From the NCBI GenBank assembly GCA_030055465.1, contig JASFYF010000001.1, positions 599,179 to 663,178 on the forward strand: DNA of 64,000 bases. Reading direction: 5' to 3'. The notes beneath the pieces were generated by a model. The model was not told the DNA's origin. It was given only the letters and a program-made list of their open reading frames with translations, and made no database searches. Origin of the DNA: Candidatus Nezhaarchaeota archaeon. Lineage in GTDB: Archaea > Thermoproteota > Methanomethylicia > Nezhaarchaeales > WYZ-LMO8. Of the stretch, positions 12,589 to 21,377 are shown piece by piece; position 1 is the stretch's first letter, and each line of letters begins with the position of its first letter. The position numbers were made by a program, and so were the translations under genes.

Positions 12589-15087
12589 TTGAACGGTTAC
12601 ATGGGCAAGCTATTGGATGTGGATCTCAGTAAGGGAGAGGTTAGCGTGACGGAGATGGATTGGGACTTAGCAATGAAGTTCATAGGTGGTAGGGGTTATT
12701 CGGCTAAGCTGTTGTTTGATGAGCTGAGGGCGGGCGTCGACCCTCTAGGCGAGGAGAACATCTTGATATTCATGACGGGCCCGCTGACCGGGACGAAGGC
12801 TCCTGCATCCGGGCGCTTTGTAGTATCATCGAAGTCCCCTCTAACCAATACGATTTTCGATTCCCATTGTGGGGGGTCATGGGGTCCCGAGCTTAAGAAG
12901 GCGGGGTTTGACGGGATAGTGGTGAGGGGAATAAGCCCTTCACCGGTCTACCTATACGTCGAAGACGGTAAAGCCGAGCTGAGAGACGCAAGTCGCATAT
13001 GGGGGCTTGACACAGAAAGCACGGAAGAGGCTATAAAAAAAGCTTTCAGCGGCGCTGACGTGAAGGTATGCTGCGTGGGCCCCGCAGGAGAAAACATGGT
13101 TAAGATAGCGTGCATAATTAGCGATAAGCACAGGGCTGCTGGAAGGGGTGGCCTAGGAGCAGTCATGGGCTCCAAGAAGTTGAAGGCCATCGCCGTCAAG
13201 GGATCAGGTGAAGTTAAAGTTGCCAATTCAAAGGCCTTCCACGAGGAGGTGAGGAAGGCTTTAGAGGTCTTAAGGGGGAATCCAGTTACCGGCGACAGCT
13301 TGGGGCGTTATGGTACGGCGTTCCTCGTTCACCTCATGAATAAAGCTGGGGTCTTCCCCTCATACAACTACACGAAGGGGTTCTACGATAAGGCCGAAGA
13401 TGTGTGCGGGGAGAAGATGACTGAAACCCTCATGGTGAGGAGGACGGCGTGTTACGGGTGTCCAATGGCCTGCGGTCGATTAGTAAAGTACAAGCTTGGA
13501 GGGCAAGAATCCATAGCAGCCGGGCCGGAGTACGAGAGCGTGTGGGCTTTAGGGCCCAACTGCGGAATATCGGATCTCAACGTCATAACGAGGGCAAACG
13601 AGCTCTGCAATAAGCTGGGGCTCGACACAATATCCTTGGGGAACACTGTAGGGTTCCTGATGGAATGTGGCGAGAGGGGGCTACTGAAAAGACTTGATGA
13701 AGCCTACCCGGAACTCAAGTTCGGCGACTCCGAGTTCCTATTAAACGTTATAGTAGATACAGCACATCGGAGGAGTATGGGGAGAATAGTTGGCGAAGGG
13801 GTTCAGAGGGCCTCGAAGCTTCTCGGGGTTGAAGATGCGGCTGCCCACGTGAAGGGGCTTGAATTGCCAGCCTATGACCCCCGCGGAGCAAAAGGCATGG
13901 CTTTAGCATATGCCACATCAAATAGAGGGGGCTGCCACTTGAGGGCCTACACGGTGATGAGCGAGATACTCGGGATACCGCGGTACGTGGACCCCCTATC
14001 TTATGATGGAAAGGCTGAACTGGTTAAGAGGCTGCAGGACGCCTCAGCAGCTATAGATTCCCTAGTCCTCTGCAAGTACACTATGCTCGCCCTCTTCTCA
14101 ACTCTAGCCTATGAGGTAACGCACTACGCGAGGCTCCTAACAACAGCTACGGGCTTCTACGTGGATGAGGGCGAATTCTACAGGATAGGGGAGAGAATAT
14201 ACAACGTTGAGAGGCTGTTCAACGTAAGGGAGGGGTTTGCGAGGAGTCATGATACTTTACCGCCCAGACTTTTGCGTGAAAGGCTGGCCGAGGGGGCTGC
14301 GAAGGGCGAAGTCGTTGAGCTTGAAAGGCTCCTTGACGCCTACTACGCTGTTAGAGGGTGGAACTACGATGGCATACCCATGGATAAGAGGCTTCAGCAG
14401 CTGGGCTTAGAGCCCATATATGCTGGGCCGAAGCTGCAGGTGGCCATAGACGAAAGGTACCTAAAAGACGGGTTAAACATAGCTGACTCCTGCTATAGGG
14501 GTGGGGCCGAAATATTGGAAGTTGGGACTCCCCTCATAAAGTCAGCTGGCTTAGAGGCAGTAAGGGAGTTCAGGAGGAGGTTCCCCAACGCTATGATCGT
14601 GGCAGACCTTAAGACGTTCGATACGGGATGGCTTGAAGTCGAGTTGGCTGCTGAAGCTGGCGCAGATATCGTCACAGTGCTTGGCGCAACTGACGATTAC
14701 ACGATAAGAGACGCTGTAGGTGCTGCTAGAAAGTACAACGTCAAACTGATGTGCGACCTCATAAACGTCCCCGACCCGCTCGCGAGGGCTAAGGAGGTTG
14801 AGAGGTTAGGCTGCAACATAGTGTGCGTGCACATGGGGATAAGCGCGCAGATGAGGGAGAGGGACGTATCGAAGAAGATTCAACTGGTGGCTGAAATAGC
14901 GAGGAGCATCAAGGTTCCAGTGGCGGTTGCTGGAGGAGTAAGGCTCGAACACGTTAACAGCCTCGTAGAGGCTGGTTGCGGAATTATCATAGTGGGCTCG
15001 GCCATCACCAGGGCCTCGAACCCCGAAGAGGCGGCTAGGAGGTTTACCTCAGCCATCAGAGAAGCCTACAAGAAGCTCAAGGCTTAA
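12589..15087 (+). CDS. Fused aldehyde:ferredoxin oxidoreductase / 3-hexulose-6-phosphate synthase
   Basis: 832 residues, two enzymes in one chain. Residues 1 to about 610 are a tungsten-dependent aldehyde:ferredoxin oxidoreductase: MNGYMGKLLDVDLS at the start, Fe-S ligands C288, C291, C295 (CYGCPMAC) and C495 (LVLCKYT). Residues about 614-832 are a TIM-barrel hexulose-6-phosphate synthase of the KGPDC type, with catalytic DLKTFD (673-678), EAGADIVTV, VHMGI and VAVAGG. The first domain oxidises aldehydes and reduces ferredoxin. The second interconverts ribulose-5-phosphate plus formaldehyde and hexulose-6-phosphate. Formaldehyde handling could link them, which is inference. The start is TTG 12589, and a TATA-like TATAATAT lies near 12549. 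I know of no characterised AOR-HPS fusion. Confidence 0.93.
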   Translation: MNGYMGKLLDVDLSKGEVSVTEMDWDLAMKFIGGRGYSAKLLFDELRAGVDPLGEENILIFMTGPLTGTKAPASGRFVVSSKSPLTNTIFDSHCGGSWGPELKKAGFDGIVVRGISPSPVYLYVEDGKAELRDASRIWGLDTESTEEAIKKAFSGADVKVCCVGPAGENMVKIACIISDKHRAAGRGGLGAVMGSKKLKAIAVKGSGEVKVANSKAFHEEVRKALEVLRGNPVTGDSLGRYGTAFLVHLMNKAGVFPSYNYTKGFYDKAEDVCGEKMTETLMVRRTACYGCPMACGRLVKYKLGGQESIAAGPEYESVWALGPNCGISDLNVITRANELCNKLGLDTISLGNTVGFLMECGERGLLKRLDEAYPELKFGDSEFLLNVIVDTAHRRSMGRIVGEGVQRASKLLGVEDAAAHVKGLELPAYDPRGAKGMALAYATSNRGGCHLRAYTVMSEILGIPRYVDPLSYDGKAELVKRLQDASAAIDSLVLCKYTMLALFSTLAYEVTHYARLLTTATGFYVDEGEFYRIGERIYNVERLFNVREGFARSHDTLPPRLLRERLAEGAAKGEVVELERLLDAYYAVRGWNYDGIPMDKRLQQLGLEPIYAGPKLQVAIDERYLKDGLNIADSCYRGGAEILEVGTPLIKSAGLEAVREFRRRFPNAMIVADLKTFDTGWLEVELAAEAGADIVTVLGATDDYTIRDAVGAARKYNVKLMCDLINVPDPLARAKEVERLGCNIVCVHMGISAQMRERDVSKKIQLVAEIARSIKVPVAVAGGVRLEHVNSLVEAGCGIIIVGSAITRASNPEEAARRFTSAIREAYKKLKA

Positions 15088-15132
15088 GGTTAAAGGCGAG
15101 GGCTATAAGTCGGGTTCACGGCTCCATTCCCT

Positions 15133-16833
15133 CTAAGGGCTCGCCCCATCGGTGCTCCTCTTCGCCTTGCTGTATTCAAGGCAAGCCTTCACGAAACCCA
15201 AGTAGAGCGGTGATGGTCTATGCGGTCTCGACTTGAATTCGGGGTGTGCTTGGGTGGCCACAAAGAATGGGTGATTTCGAAGCTCTATGAATTCAACCCT
15301 CCTTTTATCGGAGCTGTAACCGGAGAAAACCATGCTGTGGCTTTGTAAAACATGCCAATAAGCAGGGTTAACCTCATACCTATGCCTGTGTCTTTCGAAT
15401 ATCACTGGCCTCCCGTAAAGCTCGAAAACCTTTGTTTCCGGCTCAAGTATGCTTGCGTGCGCGCCCAACCTCATGGTGCCTCCCATATCCTTTACGCCTC
15501 GCTGTTCGGGCAACAGGTCCACGACTGGGTGAGGAGTTGAAGGGTTGAGCTCTCTTGTATTGGCTTCTTTAAGACCAACAACGTTGCGCGCAAACTCCAC
15601 AACAGCCAGCTGCATTCCGAAGCATATGCCGAGGAATGGCACTTTCTTCTCCCTAGCGTACCTGATGACCTTCATCTTTCCCTCGCTTCCCCGCGTCCCG
15701 AAACCCGGGAGAACCATTATCCCGTCACAGCGCTCGAGGATTCTCTGGGCCTCCTCCGGAATCTCCTCTCTCTGCTCTAATTGGGTTGCTTCGAGCCAGG
15801 CCATGTTAACCCTGGTCTTGAGGGATGCCCCTGCATGTTTTAGGGCCTCTACTATGCTTATATAGGAATCCTTCAACCTGGTGTACTTGCCGCACATGCA
15901 CACGCTTATTTCGTGGTCAAAGCTCTTGTAGTTGTCGACCACTCCCTTCCACAAAGACCAATCGGGCTTCGAGGACCTAAGCGATAGGCGGCTGCACACG
16001 TAGTCCCCCATACCCTGCTCGTCAAGTATCATCGGTAGCTCGTATATGCACTCAACATCGTAGGAGGTGAAGACGGCCTCCTCCGGCACATTGCTGTACA
16101 GCGCTATCTTCTTCTTGGACTCATCATCTAGTGGGCACCGACACCTTGCTACAATTATGTCGGGCTGTATGCCTATACGCCTAAGCTCTTGCACGCTGTG
16201 CTGAAGCGGCTTCGTCTTGAATTCTCCCGTAACTCCTAGTATGGGTACTAGGGCAACGTGGACGAACAAAGTGTTAAAAGGTCCCTCTTCAAGCTTCATT
16301 TGCCTTATGGCCTCCAAGAACGGCAAACCCTCTATGTCGCCGGTGGTTCCCCCGCACTCCACAAGCGTAACGTCGACGTTGCTTCGCTCGGCAACCATCC
16401 GTATCCTTTTTTTAACCTCATCTGTTACGTGTGGAATTATTTGGACGCATTTGCCTAGGTACTCGCCTTTCCTCTCCGACTCTATAACCGAGAGGTATAT
16501 TTGGCCCGTTGTGATGTTGTTCTCCCTTGACAAATCTATATCGAGGAAGCGCTCATAGTGACCTAGGTCAAGGTCCACTTCGCCACCATCTTCGGTGACG
16601 AAGACCTCCCCATGCATATATACCCGGCCCTAAGCACAGCTTAGGACCTATGGGTTCATGGTCCCGGCATCTACATTGATGTTTACCCGACCCTTATCGA
16701 GGCGGGTCTATGGGTCAATCTTTATCGCGGTAATGGAGAGGCCCCTAACTTGAAGCATTTTGCCGAGCGAGGCCGTCACGGCGCCTTTACCCACGCTTGA
16801 CAGAACCCCTCCCGTAATGAATATGTATTTCAT
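15133..16833 (-). CDS. pyrG: CTP synthase, interrupted by two predicted BHB introns
   Basis: Converts UTP to CTP with glutamine. Predicted structure: exon 1 16833-16710, exon 2 16682-16650, exon 3 16619-15133, totalling 1644 nt and 547 residues, the normal size. Exon 1 encodes [22 protein letters not shown] and ends in KIDP. Exon 2 encodes [11 protein letters not shown]. Exon 3 begins [12 protein letters not shown] and carries the synthetase and the C-terminal glutaminase ([13 protein letters not shown]). Without splicing, the frame stops at TAG right after KIDP and again after TMNP. A conventional caller would start at ATG 16617 and lose the ATP-binding loop. Each junction restores the invariant sequence exactly. 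Confidence 0.93.
16620..16649 (-). other. Predicted pyrG intron 2 (30 nt, BHB)
   Basis: Read on the minus strand: central helix ACCC (16655-16652) with GGGT (16625-16622), bulges ATA (16651-16649) and ATA (16621-16619). The inner helix GGTCCTAAGC pairs with GCTTAGGGCC around loop TGT. Cutting after the second base of each bulge removes 30 nt and joins CCA-T to AT-ATG, giving Pro-Tyr-Met. The unspliced frame reads CCA TAG. Confidence 0.88.
16683..16709 (-). other. Predicted pyrG intron 1 (27 nt, BHB)
   Basis: Minus strand: central helix ACCC (16715-16712) with GGGT (16688-16685), bulges ATA (16711-16709) and AAA (16684-16682). The inner helix GACCC pairs with GGGTC around a 10-nt loop. Cutting after the second bulge base removes 27 nt and makes CCA TAC ATC AAT (Pro-Tyr-Ile-Asn), the conserved CTP synthase sequence. 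Unspliced it reads CCA TAG. The outer exon helix is short (2 bp). Confidence 0.88.
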
Positions 16834-16976
16834 GTGAGTTCACAGTAAGCTTATCACCATGAAATAAGATAAACCTTACGTGCGCCCAGCTATATTGTCT
16901 TGAGCGACGCCGTGGAGTTCAGGCTTAGCCCATCAAAGTTTACCGTTAACCAACGATGCAACAAGGGGCCAACGCT

Positions 16977-17522
16977 TCACTTAAGCTCATTTTCTAAGGC
17001 CTCAACCTTTAACCGTAGTTTGCAGACTATCTGCGAGTTATCGAAGATTTGAAGCATCGCGCTGCATTTTGGACACTTAAACTGGTGTTCTAGGGCCTTG
17101 TCGAATGGAACCCTATTTACGCAACTGTTGGGACACGTGAAGAACATGTTCTGCTCTTCGTATCGTAGCCTTTCACGAAGCCTGTTCAACACGAGCCTCT
17201 TTCTCTCCCTAATTATTTCGGCTACCCTCTCCTTCTTTAAAGACCACGTGTAAACGTAGTAGCCTTTCTCCTCGTCTACATTCCTTCTGTACGCTACAAT
17301 CTGTTTGTCTAAGAGGTCATATAGGATGCGCCTGACTTGGTTAAGCCTCATACCGCTCTTCTCAGCTAAGAGGTCGTCGTTAGCTTCTTCCTCGTTGAGG
17401 AGGATTTCAACTATCTTCACCGCATCTTCACCGCAGAACTCGGCGATAAACCTCAAAAAGTCGTGGGTCCAATCCTTGTCGCAGCGTGCTGCACCTTGAA
17501 AGGCCATAAATATATTGTTCAC
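16977..17522 (-). CDS. tfe: Transcription factor E, alpha subunit
   Basis: Archaeal TFIIE-alpha homologue, which helps promoter melting with TBP, TFB and RNA polymerase. 181 residues: an N-terminal winged helix (about 15-95, with the sequence LLAEKSGMRLNQVRRILYDL), a coiled region, then a zinc ribbon CPNSC...CPKC (about 130-153). GTG 17522 is the longest start; ATG 17507 (MAFQGA) has GGTAGGTG upstream and is equally plausible. It is divergent from trm56, sharing a short AT-rich promoter. Confidence 0.93.
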   Translation of the reverse strand: MNNIFMAFQGAARCDKDWTHDFLRFIAEFCGEDAVKIVEILLNEEEANDDLLAEKSGMRLNQVRRILYDLLDKQIVAYRRNVDEEKGYYVYTWSLKKERVAEIIRERKRLVLNRLRERLRYEEQNMFFTCPNSCVNRVPFDKALEHQFKCPKCSAMLQIFDNSQIVCKLRLKVEALENELK

Positions 17523-17578
17523 CTACCGATATATTACTCCTTAAACAAACTTAAAAACTAACTTTTCCTCTAATAGTT

Positions 17579-18112
17579 GTGAGCACGCCCGGAGTCGTCG
17601 TCTTCAGGTATGGTCATAGACCAAGCAGGGATAAGAGGGTGAGCACGCACTTAGCCTTGGTGGCCCGAGCCTTTGGGGCGCGAGAGGCGTGGTTTGATAG
17701 CATTGATTCCAGGCTTGAAGAAAAAGTAGCTCAAGTTAACAGGGTATTTGGCGGCAAATTCTCAGTGAAGACGGGAATTAGCTGGCGTGAAGCCGTGGAG
17801 ATGGCTGCGAGCATGGGTTTCTGCACTGTTCACTTAACCATGTACGGGGTGCCTCTTCCGCAGGTAATTGAGGAGTTGCGGAGGAAGGAGAACATCTTAG
17901 TGATGGTTGGTGGACCAAAGGTTCCCAAAGCTTTTTATGATTTGGCCGACTACAACGTCTCCCTGACCAATCAACCTCACAGCGAAGTTGCTGCGCTCGC
18001 CGTTTTTTTGGACTGGCTTTACGGAGGGAAGGAGTTCAGCCTAAAGTTTGAGGGGGGGAAGGTGGAGATTATACCTAGCGAGCGGGGGAAGAAAGTCAAG
18101 GTTTTGCGGTGA
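17579..18112 (+). CDS. tRNA (cytidine-56) 2'-O-methyltransferase Trm56
   Basis: SPOUT-family enzyme that methylates the ribose of C56 in the T loop. 177 residues beginning VVVFRYGHRPSRDKRVSTH, the family signature, with the SAM-binding knot near VMVGGPKVPKAFYDLADYNV. The GTG start at 17579 has a TATA-like TTAAAAACT about 26 nt upstream, so the mRNA is probably leaderless. It ends 7 nt before the hflX start. Confidence 0.9.
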   Translation: MSTPGVVVFRYGHRPSRDKRVSTHLALVARAFGAREAWFDSIDSRLEEKVAQVNRVFGGKFSVKTGISWREAVEMAASMGFCTVHLTMYGVPLPQVIEELRRKENILVMVGGPKVPKAFYDLADYNVSLTNQPHSEVAALAVFLDWLYGGKEFSLKFEGGKVEIIPSERGKKVKVLR

Positions 18113-18119
18113 AGGGCTC

Positions 18120-19238
18120 TTGGAATTGGAGAAGGCCGTGATAGTAGGGGCTGCTGACAAGCACGATGACTTCAAAGCACGCGAAGTTGAGGAACTCGCG
18201 AAGAACAGGGGCTACCTGGTGGTTGACAGATTGATACAGGCGAGGGAGAAGGTCCACCCAAGCTACCTTGTGGGCCCCGGAAAGCTCCAGGAGCTGAAAT
18301 CCAAGCTGGAAAGATATGGTGTTAATGTTGTAATATTCATTAACGAGCTGAGAGCTGGGCAATACTTCAGGTTGCAGAGAGAGCTGGGCCTCGACAAGAA
18401 GATACTGGACAGGGTTCTATTGATTCTCGAAGTCTTCGAGTCGAGGGCCTCGACAGCTGAGGCAAAGTTGCAGGTGGAGCTCGCGAGACTAAAGTATACG
18501 TTGCCTTGGGCCCGTGAGCTTGTGAGGCTGAAGGGATTCGACGGAGAGAAGATGGGGTTTGGAGCACTTGGAAGCTACCCCTACAAGGCCTATCTCTCCT
18601 TTGCTCGTAGGAGAATAAAGCTGCTGGAGGAAAAACTAGAGAAGCTTAAGATTAAAGAGGAAATGCTCATGCTTAGACGTAAAGAAATAGATTTGCCCAT
18701 AGTCACCTTGACCGGCTACACCCAGTCGGGTAAAACATCTCTCTTTAATCTCCTCGCGTGCGAAGAGAAGCTCGTTGGGCTTGGACCCTTTACAACGCTC
18801 GAAACCTACGCTAGGAGGGTTAACGCTTATGGTAGGAGCTTCATAGTTGTGGACTCCTTAGGTCTCGTAGAGGAAATGCCCCCCTTGATATTAAGGGCTT
18901 TCCACGCAACCCTAGTGGAGGTGAAGCTTGCAGATCTCTTAGTTCTGCTAGTAGACGCTTCGGACTCCTCCTCTAAGATAAAGAGGAAGCTACAATCATC
19001 TCTTTCAACGATAGCCAGCATCGTTGAGAATGAGAAGCCGCTCATAATAGCAGTCAACAAAATAGACCTCGTCGGCGATGTAAGGCTTGAGAAGGCCTTG
19101 AAGGTCATCAAGGATCTAGCTCCCAATGCCGAAATAGCCCTGATAAGCGCTAAAAAAGGGGTTAACATAGGCTACCTGTTGAGGAAGATAGTTGACAACC
19201 TTTATCCTTCTTCAAGTGGTTTGAAGGCCTTTACTTGA
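18120..19238 (+). CDS. hflX: GTPase HflX
   Basis: Ribosome-associated GTPase of the OBG-HflX group. An N-terminal HflX domain (about 1-195) precedes a G domain with G1 GYTQSGKTS, G3 VVDSLGLV (the usual DTVGF is altered), G4 NKID and G5 SAKKG. 372 residues from TTG 18120. A longer frame opens inside trm56, but TTG 18120 has GGTGA 6-7 nt upstream and matches the family N-terminus. The 3' end overlaps mbf1 convergently by 27 nt. Confidence 0.93.
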   Translation: MELEKAVIVGAADKHDDFKAREVEELAKNRGYLVVDRLIQAREKVHPSYLVGPGKLQELKSKLERYGVNVVIFINELRAGQYFRLQRELGLDKKILDRVLLILEVFESRASTAEAKLQVELARLKYTLPWARELVRLKGFDGEKMGFGALGSYPYKAYLSFARRRIKLLEEKLEKLKIKEEMLMLRRKEIDLPIVTLTGYTQSGKTSLFNLLACEEKLVGLGPFTTLETYARRVNAYGRSFIVVDSLGLVEEMPPLILRAFHATLVEVKLADLLVLLVDASDSSSKIKRKLQSSLSTIASIVENEKPLIIAVNKIDLVGDVRLEKALKVIKDLAPNAEIALISAKKGVNIGYLLRKIVDNLYPSSSGLKAFT

Positions 19239-19718
19239 AGGCTTCTCCCTTATGGTTACGACATCACCCAAAGTCAGTTGAAGGCTTTTAGGTCTAGGGA
19301 CTTCCTGCATAAACCGCCGAGCCTCTTCGAATAGCTTTATCTTCAGTGCCCTCTCCAGCTTTTTAGCTAAATCGAGCGAGGGAGTCATTCGGCCGCCCTC
19401 TAGCCTGCGTATTATCGACTCCTTTTCACCGACGAGCTTCGCCAGCTCAGCCTGAGTCATGTTCATGCGTTCTCGCGCCTGCTTGATGATCAAGTTGTAG
19501 CCTTCAACCAACACCAGGTCCCCAAACCCCGCTCTACTTGTTTTCCTACCAACACCAACATTGGAGACCACTTTAGCGTGCTGCGGCAGGGCTTCCCGCG
19601 CTCTTGCAGGCGACCCGTAACGAGAACAGCGACGGCAAACAGTCAAGCGTGCCCCTTCAATCCAGGCTTCTATGGGAGGTTGATCGGCTATCGGTCTACC
19701 GCAGAGCTCGCAACGCAT
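19212..19718 (-). CDS. Multiprotein bridging factor 1 (archaeal MBF1)
   Basis: Zinc ribbon CELCGRPI...CRRC (residues 3-32) followed by a Cro/C1-type helix-turn-helix (RERMNMTQAELAKLVGEKESIIRRLE). In archaea it associates with ribosomes and may act in transcription. ATG 19718 is chosen because GGAGG lies 7 nt before it; the upstream GTG 19724 is too close to that site. It converges with hflX. Confidence 0.93.
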   Translation of the reverse strand: MRCELCGRPIADQPPIEAWIEGARLTVCRRCSRYGSPARAREALPQHAKVVSNVGVGRKTSRAGFGDLVLVEGYNLIIKQARERMNMTQAELAKLVGEKESIIRRLEGGRMTPSLDLAKKLERALKIKLFEEARRFMQEVPRPKSLQLTLGDVVTIREKPSSKGLQTT

Positions 19719-19774
19719 TCTCACGCCTCCTTAAGGTTAAGTATTAATTTGTGAGGTGAAGTTAAAAATGTATT

Positions 19775-20284
19775 GTGACTAAGGAAGAGATGGATTTAAT
19801 CGAGAAGGCATTAAAGATGCGAGCTGATTATCAGTTTGGAGAGGGGGCTGGAGATGCTTTAACCTCACGTGGTTTAAAGGTTGAACCATCTAAGAGGACT
19901 GGTAAGCCCCGCTACGTATACGATTCGAGTGGAAGGCTTCTAGCAACAGTACGGTGGAGCGATGGATTAATGGCTTTAAGCTTGGAGGGGGCGAGGTGCC
20001 TTCACGAATACTTTAAACCGCCTAGGCTTAGGGTAATCGTGGCGGGTGAAGCCGTAAGCTTCGTTAAGAAGGGGAGAAGCGTCTTCGCAAAGCATGTCAT
20101 GGACGTGGACCCCGAGATAAGGAGCGGTGATGAGGTTATAATCGTGGACAAGGACGATAGGTTATTAGCAGTGGGGCGAGCAGTATTATCAAGTTTAGAG
20201 ATGAGGTCTTTCGATGCAGGTATAGCTGTAAAGGTTAGGAGGGGAATTGACGATGATGGGGGTAAGCCCGAGAGAACTACGTAA
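19775..20284 (+). CDS. PUA-domain protein
   Basis: 169 residues with a C-terminal PUA domain (about 88-160: PPRLRVIVAGEAVSFVKKGRSVFAKHV...GDEVIIVD), which binds RNA, and a pre-PUA N-terminal part. It resembles the stand-alone PUA proteins related to the C-terminal part of archaeal tRNA-guanine transglycosylase. Start GTG 19775. The 3' end overlaps the NAC gene, so the two are probably co-translated, consistent with a ribosome or RNA role. Confidence 0.8.
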   Translation: MTKEEMDLIEKALKMRADYQFGEGAGDALTSRGLKVEPSKRTGKPRYVYDSSGRLLATVRWSDGLMALSLEGARCLHEYFKPPRLRVIVAGEAVSFVKKGRSVFAKHVMDVDPEIRSGDEVIIVDKDDRLLAVGRAVLSSLEMRSFDAGIAVKVRRGIDDDGGKPERTT

Positions 20285-20609
20285 AATAATGCAGGCAATG
20301 AAAAGAACTGGGCTTTCAATTGAGCAGCTTGAAGGCGTTGAGAATGTGGTCATCAGGTTTAAGGATAGGGAGCTCGTGATATCGAAGCCCCAAGTCACAA
20401 GCATGAAGGTGGGCGAGCAGACAATATTTCAAGTGATGGGAGAGGCTGAAGAGAGGAACCTGCCCCGCGGGGAGGAGCTAACTATACCTGACGAAGACGT
20501 TCAGCTTGTAGCTTCGCAAGCTGGCGTAAGCCTTGAAGAGGCAAGGAAGGCCTTGAAGGCCACAAAGGGAGACCTCGCCAGGGCGATCGTGTACCTTAAA
20601 GGTACATGA
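20253..20609 (+). CDS. nac: Nascent polypeptide-associated complex protein
   Basis: Archaeal NAC homodimer that binds nascent chains at the ribosome exit. It contains the NAC domain (about 30-75) and a C-terminal UBA domain (VQLVASQAGVSLEEARKALKATKGDLARAIVYL). 118 residues. ATG 20253 has GGAGGGG about 8 nt upstream; an earlier TTG at 20247 is too close to that site. The start lies inside the PUA gene. Confidence 0.95.
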   Translation: MMGVSPRELRKIMQAMKRTGLSIEQLEGVENVVIRFKDRELVISKPQVTSMKVGEQTIFQVMGEAEERNLPRGEELTIPDEDVQLVASQAGVSLEEARKALKATKGDLARAIVYLKGT

Positions 20610-20648
20610 GGCATTGTGGGCTTTAGCGCCCTCAACCCCACTGCGGGA

Positions 20649-21290
20649 CTACCTTTTAACGCGTTTCTTCTTGAGCAGCCTAAGGCGGAAGACGTCTTCG
20701 CGAGCCCTTTCATCAAGGTATAGCTCTATGTACTTCATGTTCCTACTGATCATTGGTATAACTATGTTCTCTAGGGCGTTAACCCTTCTCTTAGCCTTTT
20801 CAACCTCCTCCGCGATCCTCCGAGCCACAGCCTGGATCTCTGCAAGCTTTATCACTGAGGTAAAGACTTCGGCAAACGCTTTTGAAGCCTCATCGAGGTA
20901 GGCGTTGGTGTTCAGTAGGTTGTAGGGCACCTCTGCTTCAGTCCCCGCGGGGTTCACCTTGAATAGAGGCGTCGAGACCCCCATTATGTTTCTGCTCTTA
21001 ACCTCAACCGTTACTCGGGGTTTAAGGCATGCTATAACTTCGTCAAGCTTAAAGAAGCCCATGCTGATCCTAGCCAGGGTAAGGGCGTTCATGGCCCTTT
21101 CCATCTTCTCTCGAACCTCAGCCATAACGTTCTGGTATTCTTTAGCTATGGATAAAAGCTCCATTACCAACGCGTCCCTCTTCTCTTTTAGGAGAGATAG
21201 GCCTCTCTCCGCAAGTCTCTTCCTGCGGCGTAGGTTCAGCAACTCCATCCTTGTAGGCTTCAGCTCCACCCTAGAACTCAATGTAGGCAC
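20649..21290 (-). CDS. atpD: A-type ATP synthase subunit D
   Basis: Central-stalk subunit of the archaeal A1A0 ATP synthase. 213 residues with the family N-terminus RVELKPTRMELLNLRRRKRLAERGLSLLKEKRD and the long antiparallel coiled coil at both ends. It converges with NAC. The rest of the atp operon is not in the window, so the gene is isolated here. Confidence 0.95.
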   Translation of the reverse strand: MPTLSSRVELKPTRMELLNLRRRKRLAERGLSLLKEKRDALVMELLSIAKEYQNVMAEVREKMERAMNALTLARISMGFFKLDEVIACLKPRVTVEVKSRNIMGVSTPLFKVNPAGTEAEVPYNLLNTNAYLDEASKAFAEVFTSVIKLAEIQAVARRIAEEVEKAKRRVNALENIVIPMISRNMKYIELYLDERAREDVFRLRLLKKKRVKR

Positions 21291-21377
21291 CCTTCTTTAA
21301 TGGTTTTAGAAGGTTATTTAAAGTTTAAGAGGCAGAAAGTTACATGGTGTTTTGGGTTGGACGAATTAAAGTGCTGC

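Noticed and set aside
15133..16617. pyrG as a 494-residue gene starting at ATG 16617
   Set aside because: It would lack the ATP-binding N-terminus, which is present just upstream and joins in frame after removing two BHB segments.
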